From positions 1 to 6,757 of the forward strand of contig JAZRQA010000003.1 of NCBI GenBank assembly GCA_045649505.1: a DNA stretch of 6,757 bases, read 5' to 3'. This stretch comes from SIG587 sp045649505 (GTDB lineage Bacteria > Bacillota > Clostridia > Oscillospirales > Acutalibacteraceae). The notes beneath the pieces were generated by a model. The model was not told the DNA's origin. It worked only from the letters and a program-made list of their open reading frames with translations, and did no database searches. A program made the translations under genes and the position numbers. Positions 5,374-6,757 of the stretch are shown piece by piece. Every line of letters begins with the position of its first letter. The stretch's first letter is position 1.

Positions 5374-6534
5374 ATGGCTCTATGGATATTGCTGAATCAC
5401 AAGGATTCCAGCCCTTTTCTTACACATCTTGATAAAACCGACGAAATACTACCTTATCTGCGCAAGAAAAAGGTAGACCTTGAATTGATAAATTATTCCG
5501 AGGATATTTCGCTTATTTTAAAAGATCCTGAGGCTGTTTTACTTATCCCTACCGAACTGCTTCCTGAGCATACCGCAACGATACGCTTTTGCAACAAGCA
5601 CTGTGTTCCCGTATTTGTTATAGCTTCCTCAAACCAGTTGCCCGATTGCCATTACAGTTCGTTAGGCGGGGATACTCAAAACACGGTTGCGGTAATCGTT
5701 TCCTACCTAAACCAACACAAAAGAACCAAAATGGCATATTTCGGCGCATCGACAAGAAATACTGATATTTCGAAGATAAGTGAATTTTATTCATTATTAT
5801 CCGATTTCAACGAGGACGATGTATACTTCCGTTTTAAATCCCTTGATGATTGCTTTGACGAATTTTTTGAGAAAAGGGATAAATATGAATCGATTATTTG
5901 TCCAAACGATATGACAGCAATTTATCTTATTGAAAGACTCAAAGAGACCGACCCCGATTATATTGAAAGAACCTTTATTATATCTTATATGAATAGTATT
6001 TTATCGCAGGTTTATCACACCCCTATTACTTCTACAAGTTACGATTCAAAATACATTAACCATGCGATTATCACAATGTATCGAAGTCTTGCAAAAAGTC
6101 GCGAGTATGCACAGACTGTTTCTATGACCCTTAGAATGTTCTTGCATCCTCGCTTAACTACAAATAACCTACCCTGCAATACAAATGAATACGGTGCTGC
6201 TTTGGATAACCTCGGCACACGCATTTTTCCCATTCCCAAAAAGATGAGTTCAGATTTTTACGATCCTATTGTGCACGTGCTTTTATCCATCGAAAGAATG
6301 CTTGCAAGTTCAGGGAATATGGATTTAAAGATGATTCTGCTTTTTCTGCAGAACAAAAACCAACAGGAGGTTGCACAGGAGCTTTTTATCGCCATTCAGA
6401 CGGTGCGCTACCGTTCGGGTATAATCTTTAAAAAGGTTGGCGTAAAAAACAAAAAGGCTTTTGTCAGTCTTTTATCAAAATATATAAGCACCGAAAATTT
6501 AGAAAAATACATTCAAAACAAACTGAAGAAATAA
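5374..6534 (+). CDS. Transcriptional regulator: LacI/periplasmic-binding-like sensor with C-terminal LuxR-type HTH
   Basis: The product is a 386-residue cytoplasmic protein with no signal peptide or membrane segment. Residues 1-90 have alternating strands and helices (ALWILLNH, AVLLIPTELL, VPVFVIASS) like the first lobe of a type-I periplasmic-binding fold. Residues about 98-265 follow the LacI C-terminal pattern: G-G-D-x-x-N-T-V-A, Y-L-x-x-H-K-R-T-K-M-A-Y-F-G (111-124), S-I-I-C-P-N-D-M-T-A-I-Y-L (173-185) and L-H-P-R-L-T-T-N (257-264). There is no DNA-binding domain at the N-terminus, where LacI proteins carry theirs. Instead residues about 317-372 resemble a LuxR/GerE HTH: I-L-L-F-L-Q-N-K-N-Q-Q-E-V-A-Q-E-L, T-V-R-Y-R (343-347), F-K-K-V-G-V-K-N-K-K-A-F. 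It probably senses a sugar-like ligand and controls the divergent lipoprotein/surface-protein genes and itself. The sensor call is moderately sure, the HTH call more so; the ligand is unknown. Confidence 0.85.
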   Translation: MALWILLNHKDSSPFLTHLDKTDEILPYLRKKKVDLELINYSEDISLILKDPEAVLLIPTELLPEHTATIRFCNKHCVPVFVIASSNQLPDCHYSSLGGDTQNTVAVIVSYLNQHKRTKMAYFGASTRNTDISKISEFYSLLSDFNEDDVYFRFKSLDDCFDEFFEKRDKYESIICPNDMTAIYLIERLKETDPDYIERTFIISYMNSILSQVYHTPITSTSYDSKYINHAIITMYRSLAKSREYAQTVSMTLRMFLHPRLTTNNLPCNTNEYGAALDNLGTRIFPIPKKMSSDFYDPIVHVLLSIERMLASSGNMDLKMILLFLQNKNQQEVAQELFIAIQTVRYRSGIIFKKVGVKNKKAFVSLLSKYISTENLEKYIQNKLKK

Positions 6535-6569
6535 AAAAACTGCTGAGTAACCAGTCTCAGCAGTTTTTT
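6534..6569 (+). terminator. Strong intrinsic terminator after the regulator gene
   Basis: The core stem ACTGCTGAG (6539-6547) pairs perfectly with CTCAGCAGT (6556-6564) around the 8-nt loop TAACCAGT. An A run before it (6534-6539) and a T run after it (6564-6569) extend the pairing to 14 bp. The stem begins at the last base of the stop codon. With A and T tracts on both sides, it could also stop transcripts arriving from the right on the minus strand. Confidence 0.92.
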
Positions 6570-6588
6570 ATTATAATGAATATAGGTT

Positions 6589-6663
6589 GGTGAAAAAGCG
6601 CACTTGCGCTTTTTCACGGACAAATTTCTAATTTGTCCGTGAAATTATAAAAATAATTTCACC
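6589..6663. repeat. 75-bp triple-hairpin palindromic element
   Basis: Three perfect hairpins abut and share bases. The first pairs GTGAAAAAGCGC (6590-6601) with its complement (6606-6617), loop ACTT. The second pairs TTTCACGGACAAAT (6612-6625) with its complement (6631-6644), loop TTCTA. The third pairs GTGAAATTAT (6639-6648) with ATAATTTCAC (6653-6662), loop AAAA. The outer ends, GGTGAAA (6589-6595) and TTTCACC (6657-6663), are also inverted copies, so the whole can fold as a long arm with inner stems. This looks like a non-coding dispersed palindromic repeat or a small MITE-like element. No ORF lies in it, and copy number cannot be judged from one window. Confidence 0.65.
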
Positions 6664-6687
6664 TATTTCATTGCAATGATGTCGGCA

Positions 6688-6708
6688 TAAATAATCAAGG
6701 ATTATTTA
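6688..6708. other. Short A+T-rich hairpin
   Basis: TAAATAATC (6688-6696) pairs perfectly with GATTATTTA (6700-6708) around a 3-nt AAG loop. A 12-bp perfect palindrome, TCATTGCAATGA (6668-6679), precedes it. Both sit between the triple-hairpin element and the right-hand terminator. They may belong to a longer repeat, or be chance structure in A+T-rich DNA. Confidence 0.4.
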
Positions 6709-6711
6709 CAT

Positions 6712-6736
6712 AAAACCGCTATGTGTAGCGGTTTTT
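6712..6736. terminator. Terminator-like hairpin at right end
   Basis: AAAACCGCTA (6712-6721) pairs perfectly with TAGCGGTTTT (6726-6735) around a TGTG loop, and a fifth T follows at 6736. The A tract on one side and T tract on the other make it usable in both directions. The regulator already has its own terminator 140 bases upstream, so this one probably ends a minus-strand gene coming from beyond the right edge; that gene is not visible here. Confidence 0.7.
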
Positions 6737-6757
6737 CGAAAAGCTTTATTTGAAAGC

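Noticed and set aside
6039..6239. 66-codon minus-strand frame inside the regulator
   Set aside because: It is antisense to the sensor region of the regulator and has no recognisable features or start signal.

Overview
The window looks like a piece of chromosome from a low- to mid-GC Gram-positive anaerobe of the Clostridia, most plausibly a gut Oscillospiraceae/Ruminococcaceae-type organism. This is inferred from the strong AGGAGG-type ribosome binding sites, a substrate-binding lipoprotein with a lipobox, a large signal-peptide protein containing Listeria-Bacteroides (InlB B-type) repeats, and sigma-A-like promoters. No rRNA, tRNA or other taxonomic marker is present, so the assignment is tentative.

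Layout. Three protein-coding genes are visible. On the minus strand, reading right to left, come a sugar-type ABC transporter substrate-binding lipoprotein (5138 to 3735) and then, after an 84-bp gap with a short hairpin, a very large secreted repeat protein (3650 to beyond position 1). The repeat gene stays open to the window edge, so its C-terminus is missing. I read it codon by codon across 1,216 codons and found no stop or frameshift. It has a signal peptide followed by five modules of about 230 to 246 residues. Each module pairs a beta-sandwich, carbohydrate-binding-module-like domain with a small domain related to Listeria-Bacteroides repeats. On the plus strand, divergent from these genes, is a regulator (5374 to 6534) with a LacI/periplasmic-binding-protein-like sensor and a C-terminal LuxR-type helix-turn-helix. 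It is followed by a strong intrinsic terminator.

The 235-bp divergent intergenic region (5139-5373) holds a promoter for each direction, a 21-bp inverted repeat overlapping the predicted -35 box of the lipoprotein gene, two more dyads upstream of it, and one imperfect cre-like site. The right end (6535-6757) has no gene. It holds the regulator terminator, a compact 75-bp element made of three abutting hairpins bounded by GGTGAAA/TTTCACC, a small extra hairpin, and a second terminator-like hairpin.

Working model (inference): the regulator senses a sugar or related small ligand and controls divergent transcription of the lipoprotein and the surface protein. The surface protein would bind a glycan or host/plant polymer outside the cell, and the lipoprotein would capture released oligosaccharide at the membrane. 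No permease or ATPase gene is present in the window, so the transporter partner must lie elsewhere. The most unusual items are the sensor-plus-LuxR regulator architecture, the alternating-module surface protein, and the triple-hairpin repeat element.
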